Below are positions 52,050 through 63,130 of a stretch of DNA of 64,000 nt, piece by piece. Source of the stretch: Globodera rostochiensis (taxonomy: Eukaryota > Nematoda > Chromadorea > Rhabditida > Heteroderidae); contig JAEVLN010000006.1 in the NCBI GenBank assembly GCA_018350325.1, positions 1,263,193-1,327,192 of the forward strand. Reading direction: 5' to 3'. Under the pieces are notes generated by a model that worked only from the letters and a program-made list of their open reading frames with translations, was not told where the DNA came from and ran no database searches. A program made the position numbers and the translations under genes. How positions within the stretch are numbered: the stretch's first letter is position 1; each line of letters begins with the position of its first letter.

Positions 52050-52330
52050 GACCGCTGTCACAGAAAGGAAGCAGTACACTGCTGATTGGGTTGTCTTTGA
52101 TCCCAGAGACCAAGCTGCACTTGATGAATGAGTAGTCTGCTGTCACGGAGAGGAAGCAGTACGCCGCTGAATGGATTGACTGCTGTCACGGAGAGGAAGC
52201 AGTACGCCGCTGAATGGGTTGACTGCTGTCCCGGAGAGGAAGCAGTACGCTGACTGCTGTCACGGAGAGGAAGCAGTACGCCGATGACTGGATTTACTGT
52301 GGTCACGGAGACCGAGCAGTTCACTGATGT
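52050..52330. repeat. ~45-bp tandem repeats in the BEL/Pao leader
   Basis: The unit ctgctgtcacggagaggaag plus cagtacgccgctgaatgggttga recurs five to six times with variation. It lies just upstream of the Gag ORF on the minus strand. Confidence 0.85.
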
Positions 52331-52568
52331 TGATGATGGCCGGTGCCCCCTTAGGAATTTTGGTCGCGAAGGACCGAAACTCCCTTACTCCCTCAGATTT
52401 TGAGTTGAACAGCTTCGGCACAAAGACCAAAAACTGTTCACTCTTTCCCACTTTTGCCCGACCCCTTTTTGTTCGATATCAAGTTCGGTCACGAAGGACT
52501 CGAACTTGAACCGTTCTTGTTGAGTTTTCCCGAATGGCAAAACTACCACAGTTGATGGAGTCCTGCGG

Positions 52569-52609
52569 AGATCAGAAGGTTGCGTGTTCAAGTCACGTCG
52601 GGGTCACCA
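52569..52609 (-). other. Primer-binding site extended to a tRNA-Trp 3' half
   Basis: The plus strand, ending two bases before the 5' LTR, contains agatcagaaggttgcgtg, then ttcaagtcacgtcggggtca, then cca. This matches the 3' half of eukaryotic tRNA-Trp including the T-arm and CCA. A usual primer site covers about 18 bases; here about 41 bases match the tRNA as I remember it. Confidence 0.75.
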
Positions 52610-52611
52610 CT

Positions 52612-53558
52612 TGAAGTGACGGCGGATGCTGGGCGCCGTCAAAACAAAAAACTCGCAGCTCACGGTAGAGTGCGAGGGGGTGGGGCGGGCGAGAGTTGGA
52701 GGTGGGAGTTGGAGAGGCAGCGGAAGGAGGAAAAATCACGCACAAGAATAAAATCAAATTTATTTGCGATCTCAAACTTGGGTAATTAAACCCACATTTA
52801 CATGAAATGTGGAAAAGAAAATGATCACCGGGGATTGAGGTGATCACACTGAGTAATGGGGGCAATGGGTAATTGATGAACCGGGCAATTGGATAAAATG
52901 ATAAAACCGAATGATTTGATGACCGGGGGGTCCCAGAAATGGATGAAACCGGGATGATTGGGTTGGACTAGAGGTGTCAGATGAGAAAGACTAGAACATG
53001 ATTGAAATGAATAATTGATTTGGGTGAGGTGGCCAAAAAAGGGTAATGGATTTTATGGGGGTGACGGACTGTAATTGGTGAATATGTAAAGGATCTGGTG
53101 AAATGTGGGCAAAGGAATGTTGAGAGTGAAATTGTCGATGGGCGGCAAAATGCCTCGAACGTGGTCCAAATGAATGACTGATTGTGGTGAAGAATGGGGG
53201 CTTATAAAGAGGACAGAATTGTTGGCCAGACGGTGGGGTGAGAAGAAATTGATTGACAATTAGTTAGTTACTGTGGTGATGTTGGCATTCACGTGCGTCA
53301 ATGTGGAGGGGACAATGTTTGGTGGGGAGGATTGGGCCAAACATATTGAATGTGGGCATTCGTAAAGGTGAAAAATGGGCTGATAATTGGCGGCGGGGGA
53401 TTAGGACGTTCGTACGTCAATGTGCAAAGAGAGACCTGTTAGTCGTTGGCCGCGAAGATTAGTTAGATAAGTTAAGAATTTGGTTGGTACGGCCAACGAC
53501 CAACATTTGGTTAATTCCAAATTCAAACTATTTGAATTTTCGAAATGGTGTTTCGACA
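52612..53558 (-). repeat. 5' LTR of the BEL/Pao element
   Basis: It is 947 bp long and collinear with 47881-48827, with one visible substitution. Confidence 0.95.
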
Positions 53559-53947
53559 CACGCACACTTCAACTGCCCCCAACCTCACCACTAAACCATA
53601 ACGGAATCGTTTTCTCACTAACCATCCCATTCTTAGGGGCACATTTTTATCCTGGTTTTTTGGTTTTTTGGGATTTTGATATTTTAATAATATTATTGTA
53701 AGCAAATCCTTACATTCATTTTTAATTCCTGGTGGCGCATACCTTTAGGGCTTGCCATTTTTGTTGTATTTACAGGCATATTTTTGCTCGGTACCTTGCC
53801 ATTTTCAGTCGTTTCAGCCAATTTTATTCAGAAATCGTTTTAAATTCTCAACTTTTATTTTTTTGATGAATTCGTCGTAATCAATGCATCAAATAACATA
53901 TTTCAGACTATTTTTAGAATAAAATATTTTTTGACAAAAGAATTAAG
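53559..53947. other. Upstream flank of F-box-like copy 1
   Basis: Bases 53568-53660 resemble 61500-61575 (caactgccccc and ccactaaaccataac). From 53680 the sequence follows the intron of copies 2 and 3 (ttaataatattattgtaagc; ggtggcgcatacc). The F-box exon present upstream in the other copies is missing. Confidence 0.7.
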
Positions 53948-54199
53948 GAAAAGGAGGAAATGTACTTGGGCCATAATCTGGTCGGTTTTGGCAAGTGGCC
54001 GCTTCTCCCGCACACATTCACAAACTATGAACTGGGGCCTTTCACGGTTGAGGATTTCAACCAGTACAGCGTGGCGACGACCGATGGGGCAGGAACTTGC
54101 GCCAACAAATTTGCAGTGTTACTTTTCCTCGATCCGAGCCTGTTGCCGGGGCACATCTCAATTGACCAAGGGGTGGGATTATTTGAGGACCAGTATTAA
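53948..54199 (+). pseudogene. F-box-like tandem family, copy 1: last exon only
   Basis: After the acceptor aattaag the exon reads EKEEMYLGHNLVGFGKWPLL onward for 83 residues to TAA. It is nearly identical to 58082-58333 and 63747-63998. The first exon (F-box-like) is absent here, replaced by unrelated sequence and the BEL/Pao insertion region. The copy is truncated but its remaining exon is intact. Confidence 0.6.
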
Positions 54200-54344
54200 T
54201 GGGGTTGGCATTACAAAAAAACATTTTAGCGACTAAAATTTGCCTGGAGGGTGTGCTAATCGATTAAAATTCAACTAATGGATTATTTTATTTGGACTTT
54301 GTCATGTCATCAAAACTCATCATACCACCTTGCTGGGTTGTGGA

Positions 54345-56085
54345 AGAATACAAAAAAAGTCATATTTCAACAGAAAATTGGAGTATGCAAATGCGATTCT
54401 TAAAAACAATGTCATATTTTAATTTAATTAGCAAACAAAAAATTCTAAATGAAGCCGATAAATTTATTGTTCGCTAAAAAAATTAAAAATATGACATATT
54501 TTTTAAAATGTCCCATTTGCATTAACCAGTTTTGTGTTGAAAATTGATAATGTTTTCAGTTTGGTTGCGGATTTTGAAATGAAGCCTATAGATTTTTTGT
54601 TTGCTAATTAAATTAAAATATGACATTGTTTTTAAGAAGTCGCATTTGCATACTCCAATTTTGTGTTGAAATATGACTTTTTTTTGTATTCTCAGAAATG
54701 TCGCTTGAGCATTCTAAATGAAGCGGACAAATTTATTGTTCGCTAATATAATTAAAAATATGACATATTTTTTAAGATGTCCCATTTGCATTAACCAGTT
54801 TTGTGTTGAAAATTGATAATGTTTTCAGTTTTCTCAGAAAATTGGTTGCGGATTTTGAAATGAAGCCTATAGATTTTTTGTTTGCTAATTAAATTAAAAT
54901 ATGACATTGTTTTTAAGAAGTCGCATTTGCATACTCCAATTTTGTGTTGAAATATGACTTTTTTTTGTATTCTCAGAAATGTCGCTTGAGCATTCTAAAT
55001 GAAGCGGACAAATTTATTGTTCGCTAATATAATTAAAATATGACATATTTTTTAAGATGTCCCATTTGCATTAACCAGTTTTGTGTTGAAAATTGATAAT
55101 GTTTTCAGTTTTCTCAGAAAATTGGTTGCGGATTTTGTAATGAAGCCTATAGATTTTTTGTTTGCTAATTAAATTAAAATATGACATTGTTTTTAAGAAG
55201 TCGCATTTGCATACTCCAATTTTGTGTTGAAATATGACTTTTTTTGTATTCTCAGAAATGTCGCTTGAGCATTCTAAATGAAGCGGACAAATTTATTGTT
55301 CGCTAATATAATTAAAAATATGACATATTTTTTAAGATGTCCCATTTGCATTAACCAGTTTTGTGTTGAAAATTGATAATGTTTTCAGTTTTCTCAGAAA
55401 ATTGGTTGCGGATTTTGAAATGAAGCCTATAGATTTTTTGTTTGCTAATTAAATTAAAATATGACATTGTTTTTAAGAAGTCGCATTTGCATACTCCAAT
55501 TTTGTGTTGAAATATGACTTTTTTTTGTATTCTCAGAAATGTCGCTTGAGCATTCTAAATGAAGCGGACAAATTTATTGTTCGCTAATATAATTAAAATA
55601 TGACATATTTATTAAGATGTCCCATTTGCATTAACCAGTTTTGTGTTGAAAATTGATAATGTTTTCAGTTTTCTCAGAAAATTGGTTGCGGATTTTGTAA
55701 TGAAGCCTATAGATTTTTTGTTTGCTAATTAAATTAAAATATGACATTGTTTTTAAGAAGTCGCATTTGCATACTCCAATTTTGTGTTGAAATATGACTT
55801 TTTTTGTATTCTCAGAAATGTCGCTTGAGCATTCTAAATGAAGCGGACAAATTTATTGTTCGCTAATATAATTAAAAATATGACATATTTTTTAAGATGT
55901 CCCATTTGCATTAACCAGTTTTGTGTTGAAAATTGATAATGTTTTCAGTTTGGTTGCGGATTTTGAAATGAAGCCTATAGATTTTTTGTTTGCTAATTAA
56001 ATTAAAATATGACATTGTTTTTAAGAAGTCGCATTTGCATACTCCAATTTTGTGTTGAAATATGACTTTTTTTTGTATTCTCTTT
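54345..56085. repeat. 280-bp satellite with 560-bp higher-order period
   Basis: The marker gaagcggacaaatttattgt recurs at 54720, 55001, 55280, 55561 and 55840, with spacings of 281, 279, 281 and 279 bp. Alternating variants (tttgaaatgaagcc and tttgtaatgaagcc) give the doubled period. Each unit contains four similar sub-repeats built on tatgac and catttgcat with ttttgtgttgaaa. The array begins within a copy of the minus-strand exon seen intact at 58427-58559. Confidence 0.9.
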
Positions 56086-57488
56086 CGACATTTTACGGGG
56101 CTTGATCGAATGTTTTCAAATTTATTTCGAACTTAATCCCGGCCCTACCGGGATTAATCGGGATTTCGACTATTCAAAAACCAGGAACCCGGATCGGATT
56201 ACGATTTTTTGAAAACCGAGACCGAGATAAAGATTCCAAAAACCGAGATAATCCCGACCGATCCCGGTCGGGATCCCGATCCCGACCTACTCTACTTTCT
56301 TCCCTCCTCTCATTCATTCATTCTCCTCCCTCCCTCCACTGTTAACAATTCATATTTTTTACTTTACACGAACTCCTTTTCCTCTCTAATTCAACCGTTG
56401 CCTGTTGGACGTTACAAACAAATTCCCTTTAATGTAATGGAGGTAGGTAGGGATAACGAATAAAGCGAAATTGACTTAAATTGACACAAATGGCAAAATC
56501 ATAACGATTGACTTTTGCCCCCCCCCTCCCTACCCATTATTTATTCATTTGAAATGTTGCACTTGCCCACAGCATTTTTTTATTTCACCTTTTGTTGGTC
56601 GTTCAAATATTTTTTTGATTGATTGTCAAACATAGAGTCCGTGCATTAAAACCGCAATTTTAGTCGGAAATTTTGTTGTTTTACTGACCTATCCAGACTT
56701 AGAAAACCCTTATTGGGATTTTCACATCTAAAATAGAGTCGTCGAATCTAATTTATCGATCTGGTAAGTCTAGAATACCTCTGACGGTTCCGGTCTTTTA
56801 TTTATTATTCGACTCCTCTCAAAAACCCCGGGATTTAGAGCCCAAATTGCTGTCGTATTATGTTCCTCATATCAATATGTGTTTATATGTAATATAAAAT
56901 TCCTTAATTTTCAGCCAGCCGTAAGATATATTCAAGCTTTGCAAGCCATTTGACTTACCAGAAATAACGCAAAATTCGATGCAGGTATGGTGGAAATTAA
57001 TGATGTAAATTTGGAAAAACTCATTCACTAATTTGTAAGCCCGCCCAGTTAAACGTTAAATGCAGCGGCAACTTGTTCTCAAACAACTTTACCTCCGTTC
57101 GCGCGCACACAAACAATTCTTTAGTTTGCCAGCACATTTGCCGGCTCCAGGCCATATTCCAATTTCAAATCTTTTGTTCTCACCTTGTCTATCACTGTAC
57201 TTCTTTCTATTCACAACCACCATTAATTGACGGCAAAGCGTTGGTAACACGCACAGAAGAAGCGCACCCATCTTCCCATTGCCGAGTTAATTAACCGCGC
57301 ACGCTAAAAATTAGGCTTTTTCTTAACCACCAGCAAAAAATGCATTGTTTTGGTGCCATAGGGACGCATTTAAGTTTTAAATTTGTAGACGCCGATATGC
57401 CCCTTTGCGTAAGCGTAGAATCCAAACCGGATTGCCTTTGAAGACAAGTCAGCGAGTGCGCACAGCTCAAATTTGCTGACCATTAGCA
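56086..57488. other. Upstream part of duplicated block, copy 2
   Basis: Bases 56136-57488 match 61590-63130, with an extra insertion in the latter (about 62470-62670). The block opens with a MITE-like run (cccggccctaccggg...cccgacctactctac). The remainder is non-coding as far as I can see; open frames at 57073-57294 are shared by both copies but lack start or splice support. Confidence 0.5.
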
Positions 57489-58333
57489 ATGGCATTAAGC
57501 GGAGCGCGGCAACGACAAAAACTACTTCACCTCCCGCGAGAACTCATTTTTGAAATGATTTTTTTCGTTCCAAGCGCTGTTTGGGGAGCAAGGCGCGTGT
57601 TGACAAGTTGCTTTTTTGTTTATCGAACAATCATCGATAGCAAAAATATTAGCAACTGGCTGCAACGTGTGCACGTTCGGGTAATGGCTAATTAAGCGGG
57701 CAAATCTAAGCGCCCTTTTTAGGGATTTTGTTATATTTTAATAATATTTTTGTAAGCAAATCCCTACATTCATTTTTAATTCACTGGTGGCGCATACCTC
57801 TAGGGCTTGCCATTTTTGTTGTATTTACTGGCTCGGTACCTTGCCATTTTTAGTCGTTTCAGCCAATTTTATTCAGAAATCGTTTTAAATTCTTAACTTT
57901 TTTTTTTTGATGAATTCTTAATCAATGCATCAAATAACATATTTCAGACTATTTTTAGAATAAAATATTTTTTGACAAAAGAATCACTTTGCGCTAGAAA
58001 ATTTGAACCGGTACAACCAAAGTTCGATCAATTTTTAGGGTTTTCTTCCTCTTTTCAATAAATTTATCAATTTTATTTAAGGAAAAGGAGGAATTGTACT
58101 TGGGCCATAATCTGGTCGGTTTTGGCAAGTGGCCTCTTCTCCCGCACACATTCACAAACTATGAACTGGGGCCTTTCACGGTTGAGGATTTCAACCAGTA
58201 CAGCGTGGCGACGACCGATGGGGCAGGAACTTGCGCCAACAAATTTGCAGTGTTACTTTTCCTCGATTCGAGCCGATTGCCGGGGCACATCTCAATTGAC
58301 CAAGGGGTGGGCTTATTTGGGAGCCAGTATTAA
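57489..58333 (+). CDS. F-box-like tandem family, copy 2
   Basis: Exon 1 (57489-57680) begins MALSGARQRQKLLHLPRELI and continues FEMIFFVPS, then a cysteine-aromatic stretch (TSCFFVYRTIIDSKNISNWL), which resembles an F-box. The donor is GTAATG. After 401 bp, the acceptor ttatttaag leads in phase 0 to exon 2 (58082-58333): GHNLVGFGKWPLLPHTFTNY, then a domain ending DQGVGLFGSQY. The total is about 147 residues. If the F-box is real, the protein would dock to Skp1 and exon 2 would be the substrate side. I do not recognise the second domain. Copy 3 (63131-63998) has the same structure. Confidence 0.6.
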
Positions 58334-58426
58334 TGGGGTTGGCATTACAAAAAAACATTTTAGCGACTAAAATTTGCCGGGAGGGAGTACTAATCGATTA
58401 AAATTCAAAATAAAGGATTATTTTAA

Positions 58427-58559
58427 TTAGAATCCTTTTTTCAGCGCAATATTCTTTGCCATGTCATCGAAACTCATCATACCATCTTGCTGGGTTGTGG
58501 CGCAAAAAGTTGGGAAGTCATCCGAAACGACAATGAGGTGGTATGTGCCAATTCCTTTT
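58427..58559 (-). CDS. Last exon of an unrecognised minus-strand gene
   Basis: After an acceptor (TAATTTCAG) the exon reads KGIGTYHLIVVSDDFPTFC and then ATTQQDGMMSFDDMAKNIAL before TAA, 43 residues with protein-like composition. It faces the F-box-like gene tail to tail with a gap of about 90 bp. A damaged copy lies at 54285-54345, cut by the 280-bp satellite. Upstream exons would lie at higher coordinates; none was found before 59300. Confidence 0.5.
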
Positions 58560-58562
58560 CTG

Positions 58563-59346
58563 AAATTATAATCTCCAAAGTTCAATAAACTTTTTTAGCT
58601 TATTTTTTCTTTTAATCGCCCAATAACGAGGAAAATAGTGATTCAGACGTCAGAGTGAATCTTTAAGAAATTTCGGAGGGGGGGGGGGGGTGTGGGGTGT
58701 GGGAGGTTCTAAAAAAAATATTTTTAGGGCTTTTCGTTATTGTTGCATTTTTCATTTGGAAATGAAAAGGCTATAACTATTCAGTACTTCTCATTTGGCC
58801 CGCAAATTCAAATTTTAAAAAATGTTAAGGTTCTCATCAGGGAGGCCAAAATGCCCTCATTTGATGGCAAATGCCATAATTTTGGAAATTTGCCATATTT
58901 CCAAACTTGCCATAATTTTGCCATATTTTAGAACTTTGTGAAATTTTCATTTTTTAATGGAAAAATGAGAATTCCCGAAAAAGTGCTCTTTGATTCTTAC
59001 AATTTGAACTTTTTTCGTTGAAAAAAAATCAAAATTTTCTCGGCGGCGCCTATCGGCACCGCCGACAGAAATGAAGCAGAATTTTCAAAAAAAACCATTG
59101 GTTTATTGAAAATTCATCAAGGAAATTGCCATAAAAATGCCATATTTTTGACCTCTCAATGCCATAAAAATGCCATATTTTTGGAGCTGGTTGCCATATT
59201 TTACCGCAGTTGAGTTGGCCTCCCTGTTTCTCATACACATGGATTAACGGTTGCAATGTTGCCCCGCCTGCTTTTCCTTCAAAAAAGCGCGCTATTTTGT
59301 TATCATTTTTCAAATTTGAATTTGCGGCCTCAGAAAAGATAAGTAT
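58563..59346. other. Non-coding stretch with gccatattt repeats
   Basis: Words of the type tgccatattttg recur between 58860 and 59210, partly inverted (tgccataaaaatgccatatt). A G-run lies at 58678-58690 and a GC-rich hairpin copy at 59038-59067. No exon was found. Confidence 0.5.
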
Positions 59347-59500
59347 TAGAGTCCGGACCCAAAACCCAAAGCCAAAAAATTTTTAAGGGTTTTTTGTACA
59401 ATTGGACCAATTTTGGTTTTGGGTTTTGAGTCAACTTGGAGCAAACCCCAAAAAATTACCAAAAAATTTTTGAGTTTCGGGTCCAAGCTTCCGGTCTCTA
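59347..59500. mobile_element. hAT-like MITE, 154 bp
   Basis: The ends TAGAGTCCGGACCC and ...CCGGTCTCTA are inverted. Flanks ataagtat (59339-59346) and ataagtac (59501-59508) match at 7 of 8 bases. The interior aaaacccaaa and ttttgggttt is shared with the MITE at 5671. Confidence 0.75.
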
Positions 59501-59703
59501 ATAAGTACGAATAATGCTTTAAATAATTCTGAGAATCAAACTCTGCCTTTTGCTTTTTTGTTACATTGAATTAGTTATGAAAATTGGTAGGGATTCGAGA
59601 ATCACACTTCCCACTAAATATGGCCCTGTTGGGCGGACAGAAGGTTCCGGATCCGACAAAAGTCATAAAAAGTTTTTGGGCGATTAATCATTTGTTTTTT
59701 TAG

Positions 59704-60251
59704 GATTATAACGTCGTTTTTATCTTCTTTGCAAGTCCAGTCGGCATAACAAAAATCGGCAATGGCTTGAGCGCAGTTTTGCGTGAGCTAAAGATGGTTT
59801 TGGACAATGTGAGTTTTCCGTTGTGGGTCCGAGTTAATTTCGTTGTTTTTCACATTAAAATTTCACAACTTCGTGGACAGATTGCAATGTACTGTCGTCG
59901 ATGAGTTGGTTGTGGACGAATGGTGTGATCAATGGAATTTGTTGTTGTTTTGATCAAAAGATTATGTACGAAGAATGGCATGGGCGAGCACAATTTAGCC
60001 GTTATCCACAAAATATTGAATTTTTAATTTCTTGTTAAGACCCATAAATGAGAATTCGAACTTTTTTTTGTCAAGATCCACTATTTAGTTAACAAAGTGC
60101 GTGAGAGAGGGATAATCAGTTTGAGACAAAAGAAAATGCCAAAAAAGTTTATTGGAAGAGCATTTTTGCGGCTGTAGATGCCGCCGATGGAGGTGTTTTG
60201 CGATGCCAAAAAATAGAAAAATTTTACTCAGAAAATGTCAACAACCGCTTA
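59704..60251 (+). CDS. Partial gene: two phase-0 exons, unrecognised
   Basis: Exon 59704-59808 (after tttttag, before GTGAGT) reads DYNVVFIFFASPVGITKIGN and then GLSAVLRELKMVLDN. Exon 60120-60251 (after taatcag, before GTGAGT) reads FETKENAKKVYWKSIFAAVD and continues to VNNRL. Both are multiples of three in phase 0, so they can join. Start and end exons were not found. A decayed copy of the second exon lies at 60690-60850 with its acceptor lost. Confidence 0.45.
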
Positions 60252-60338
60252 GTGAGTGATTCAAAAAAATCAAATAAATTTTTCGAGTGACCCGGTTATA
60301 TTTGGGCCAGAACTCGATTGGCTTTCTGAATTTGTTGC

Positions 60339-60535
60339 TTAAAATGTGCGAGTCGTAATTGTGAACACACTGAACTTCTGCTGGTTTTGATCCAAATAAT
60401 CAACCCCGCGAAACACTTGCGCGAAACGTCCGCATAACTCCATGAATTTCTCCGAGAAGGCCTGCTCCATGCCCAATTTTTTCGGGTCGTACGGTTGCGC
60501 GTGCCTCAAGGGCATGCCGTGCCGAAGACATGCAC
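60339..60535 (-). CDS. Last exon of an unrecognised minus-strand gene
   Basis: After the acceptor TTTACAG the exon codes for 64 residues to TAA: ACLRHGMPLRHAQPYDPKKL, then GMEQAFSEKFMELCGRF and a tail ending FTITTRTF. The composition and GC content (higher than the flanks) support coding. Upstream exons were not identified, and 60600-61000 is repeat-derived. Confidence 0.5.
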
Positions 60536-60687
60536 CTGTAAATGGCGTAAAATTTTGAAATTTTTTTTAACTAAAAAGAATTTTCTGATTTATTTTTTCG
60601 TTTTATCTAGAGTAGGTCTGGATTGTTGAAAAGCCCATGCCATTTTTGAGACACAAATAAACGAAAATTGTAATCATTTTATGAAAG

Positions 60688-60930
60688 TAAAGTGCGTGAG
60701 AGAGGGATTATCAATTTGAAACAAAGGAAAATGCCAAAAAAGTGAATAGTTTTTATTTTAATCTAAATTGCTGTAAAAAATTCAAAAATTTTACTCAGAA
60801 AAGGTCAACAACCGCTTAGTGAGTGACTCAAAAAAATCAAAAAATTTTTCGAGTGATCCAGTTATATTTTTGGGCCAGAATTCGATGGGCTCTCTGAATT
60901 TGTTGGTTAAAATTTGCGAGTTGTAATTTA
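60688..60930. repeat. Decayed partial duplicate of 60095-60365
   Basis: Both stretches share gtgcgtgagagaggga, caaccgcttagtgagtga and the segment around gccagaa-tcgat-ggct-tctgaatttgtt. The duplicate has lost the acceptor and most of the exon. Confidence 0.75.
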
Positions 60931-61589
60931 TTTTGAAGAATTAGAACGAGTTTTTAGTCAATATAAATCAATATTTTGGCTTTTTAAGATTAAACCAATA
61001 TTTCGCCATTGTTTAATATAAATCAATATTTTAGGCATTTTTCCTTGAGATAAATGCAATTTCTGTGCATTTTACCGAAAATTCTTGAAGAAATTCAATA
61101 TTTCACGCACTTTTTCCCGGAACTTCCTGGGAGGTAGTGCAACTCGAGAACATTTCACACAGCTTCCGTGCCAATTCCGAATTGTTGTCATTTTTACGGG
61201 GCGTGATCGAATGTTTTCAAATTTATTTCGAACCTCGGAAACGAATGAGTAAATACTATTTTAAGTTTGAAGTTAAATTTTTTAATCTCAGCCCTGATAT
61301 AGGATAATCGGTTAGAAGCAAGAGGCAGACATACCTTCCCAGTTTCGCGCCACATGGCAAATTTGGGAAGAGTGCCAAAAAAAAAATGAATTTTTTAATG
61401 AAATTTTGGGCAAAAGTGCCGAAATAGGATTTAGGTAAATGTTGATCATAGCTCACATTAACAAAATGGCCCAAATCATGAACCAAACCCCACCGACATT
61501 TCAACTGCCCCCACCAATCACCACTAAACCATAACCAAACTGATTTTCTCACTCAACGATCCCATTTTTAGGGGTAAATTTTTATCTTG
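60931..61589. other. Non-coding stretch, includes the pre-insertion relative of the BEL/Pao site
   Basis: Bases 61471-61575 align with the two outer flanks of the BEL/Pao element joined together. Bases 61193-61235 repeat 56094-56135. No gene was found. Confidence 0.55.
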
Positions 61590-63130
61590 ATTAATCCCGG
61601 CCCTACGGGATCGGGATTTCGACTTTTCAAAAATCGGGATCGGGACCGTGATTACGATTTTTCGAAAACCGAGAACCGAGATAGGGATTCCAAAAACCGA
61701 GATAATCCCGACCGATCCCGGTCGGCATCCCGATCCCGACCTACTCTACATTCTTCCCTCCTCTCATTCATTCATTCTCCTCCCTCCCTCCACTGTTAAC
61801 AATTCATATTTTTTCCTTTACACGAACTCCTTTTTCCTCTCTAATTCAACCGTTGCCTGCTAGCTGGGCGTTACAAACAAATTCCCTCTAATGTAATGGA
61901 GGTAGGTAGGGATAACGAATAAAGCGAAATTGACTTAAATTGACACAAACGGCAAAATCATAACGATTGACCTTTGTCCCCCCCCCTCCCTACCCATTAT
62001 TTATTCATTTGAAATGTTGCACTTGCCCACAGCATTTTTTCATTTCACCTTTTGTTGGTCGTTCAAATATTTTTTTGATTGATTGTCAAACATAGAGTCC
62101 GTGCATTAAAACCGCAAATTTAGTCGGAAATTTTGTTGTTTTACTGACCTATCCAGACTTAGAAAACCCTTATTGGGATTTTCACATCTAAAATAGAGTC
62201 GTCGAATCTAATTTATCGATCTGGTAAGTCTAGAATACCTCTGACGGTTCCGGTCTTTTATTTATTATTCGACTCCTCTCAAAAACCCCGGGATTTAGAG
62301 CCCAAATTGCTGTCGTATTATGTTCCTCATATCAATATGTGTTTATATGTAATATAAAAATTCCTTAATTTTCAGCCGTACGATATATTCAAACTTTGCA
62401 AGCCATTTTGACTTACCAAAAATGACGCAAAATTCGATGCAGGTATGGTGGCAATTAATGATGTAAATTTGGAAATTCGACACAAATTGAGAAGGCTTAT
62501 TTATTTGATTTTCCTCCATCCCGCGCGCACAGAAACGTCCTTTAGTTTGCCAGCACATGTGCCGGCTCCAGGCCATATTCCAATTTCAAATGTGTGCACC
62601 CTGCAGCCTTCTCCCCGTCCTAATTTAAAATCTAATCCCCAAACGGATGCATTTTGCGTTAACTCATTCACTAATTTGTAAGCCCGCCCAGTTAAACGTT
62701 AAATGCAGCGGCAACTTGTTCTCAAACAACTTTACCTCCGTTCGCGCGCACACAAACAATTCTTTAGTTTGCCAGCACATTTGCCGGCTCCAGGCCATAT
62801 TCCAATTTCAAATCTTTTGTTCTCACCTTGTCTATCACTGTACTTCTTTCTATTCACAACCACCATTAATTGACGGCAAAGCGTTGGTAACACGCACAGA
62901 AGAAGCGCACCCATCTTCCCATTGCCGAGTTAATTAACCGCGCACGCTAAAAATTAGGCTTTTTCTTAACCACCAGCAAAAAATGCATTGTTTTGGTGCC
63001 ATAGGGACGCATTAAGTTTTAAATTTGTAGACGCCGATATGCCCCTTTGCGTAAGCGTAGAATCCAAACCGGATTGCCTTTGAAGACAAGTCAGCGAGTG
63101 CGCACAGCTCAAATTTGCTGACCATTAGCA
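61590..63130. repeat. Upstream part of duplicated block, copy 3
   Basis: It is the counterpart of 56136-57488, nearly identical over long stretches. Bases 62470-62670 are an internal partial duplication: the tttagtttgccagcacat segment appears twice, at 62541 and 62764. No independent gene was found. Confidence 0.8.

Larger units (their letters stand above)
47881..53558 (-). mobile_element. Non-autonomous BEL/Pao retrotransposon (gag-protease only), 5,678 bp
   Basis: Two 947-bp LTRs (TG...CA) differ at one site that I can see (g at 48391 against t at 53122). They are flanked by CACG at 47877-47880 and 53559-53562. On the minus strand the order is 5' LTR, a primer site matching tRNA-Trp, tandem repeats, one 1005-codon ORF, and the 3' LTR. 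The internal region is only 3.8 kb and has no reverse transcriptase, RNase H or integrase. The Gag (DUF1759 type) and protease (DUF1758 type) assign it to BEL/Pao. Near-identical LTRs show it moved recently, which must have used enzymes supplied in trans. Confidence 0.9.

Noticed and set aside
57073..57294. 73-codon ORF duplicated at 62716-62937
   Set aside because: It is conserved only because the whole block is duplicated. It has no splice sites, signal or domain, and its antisense frame is equally open.
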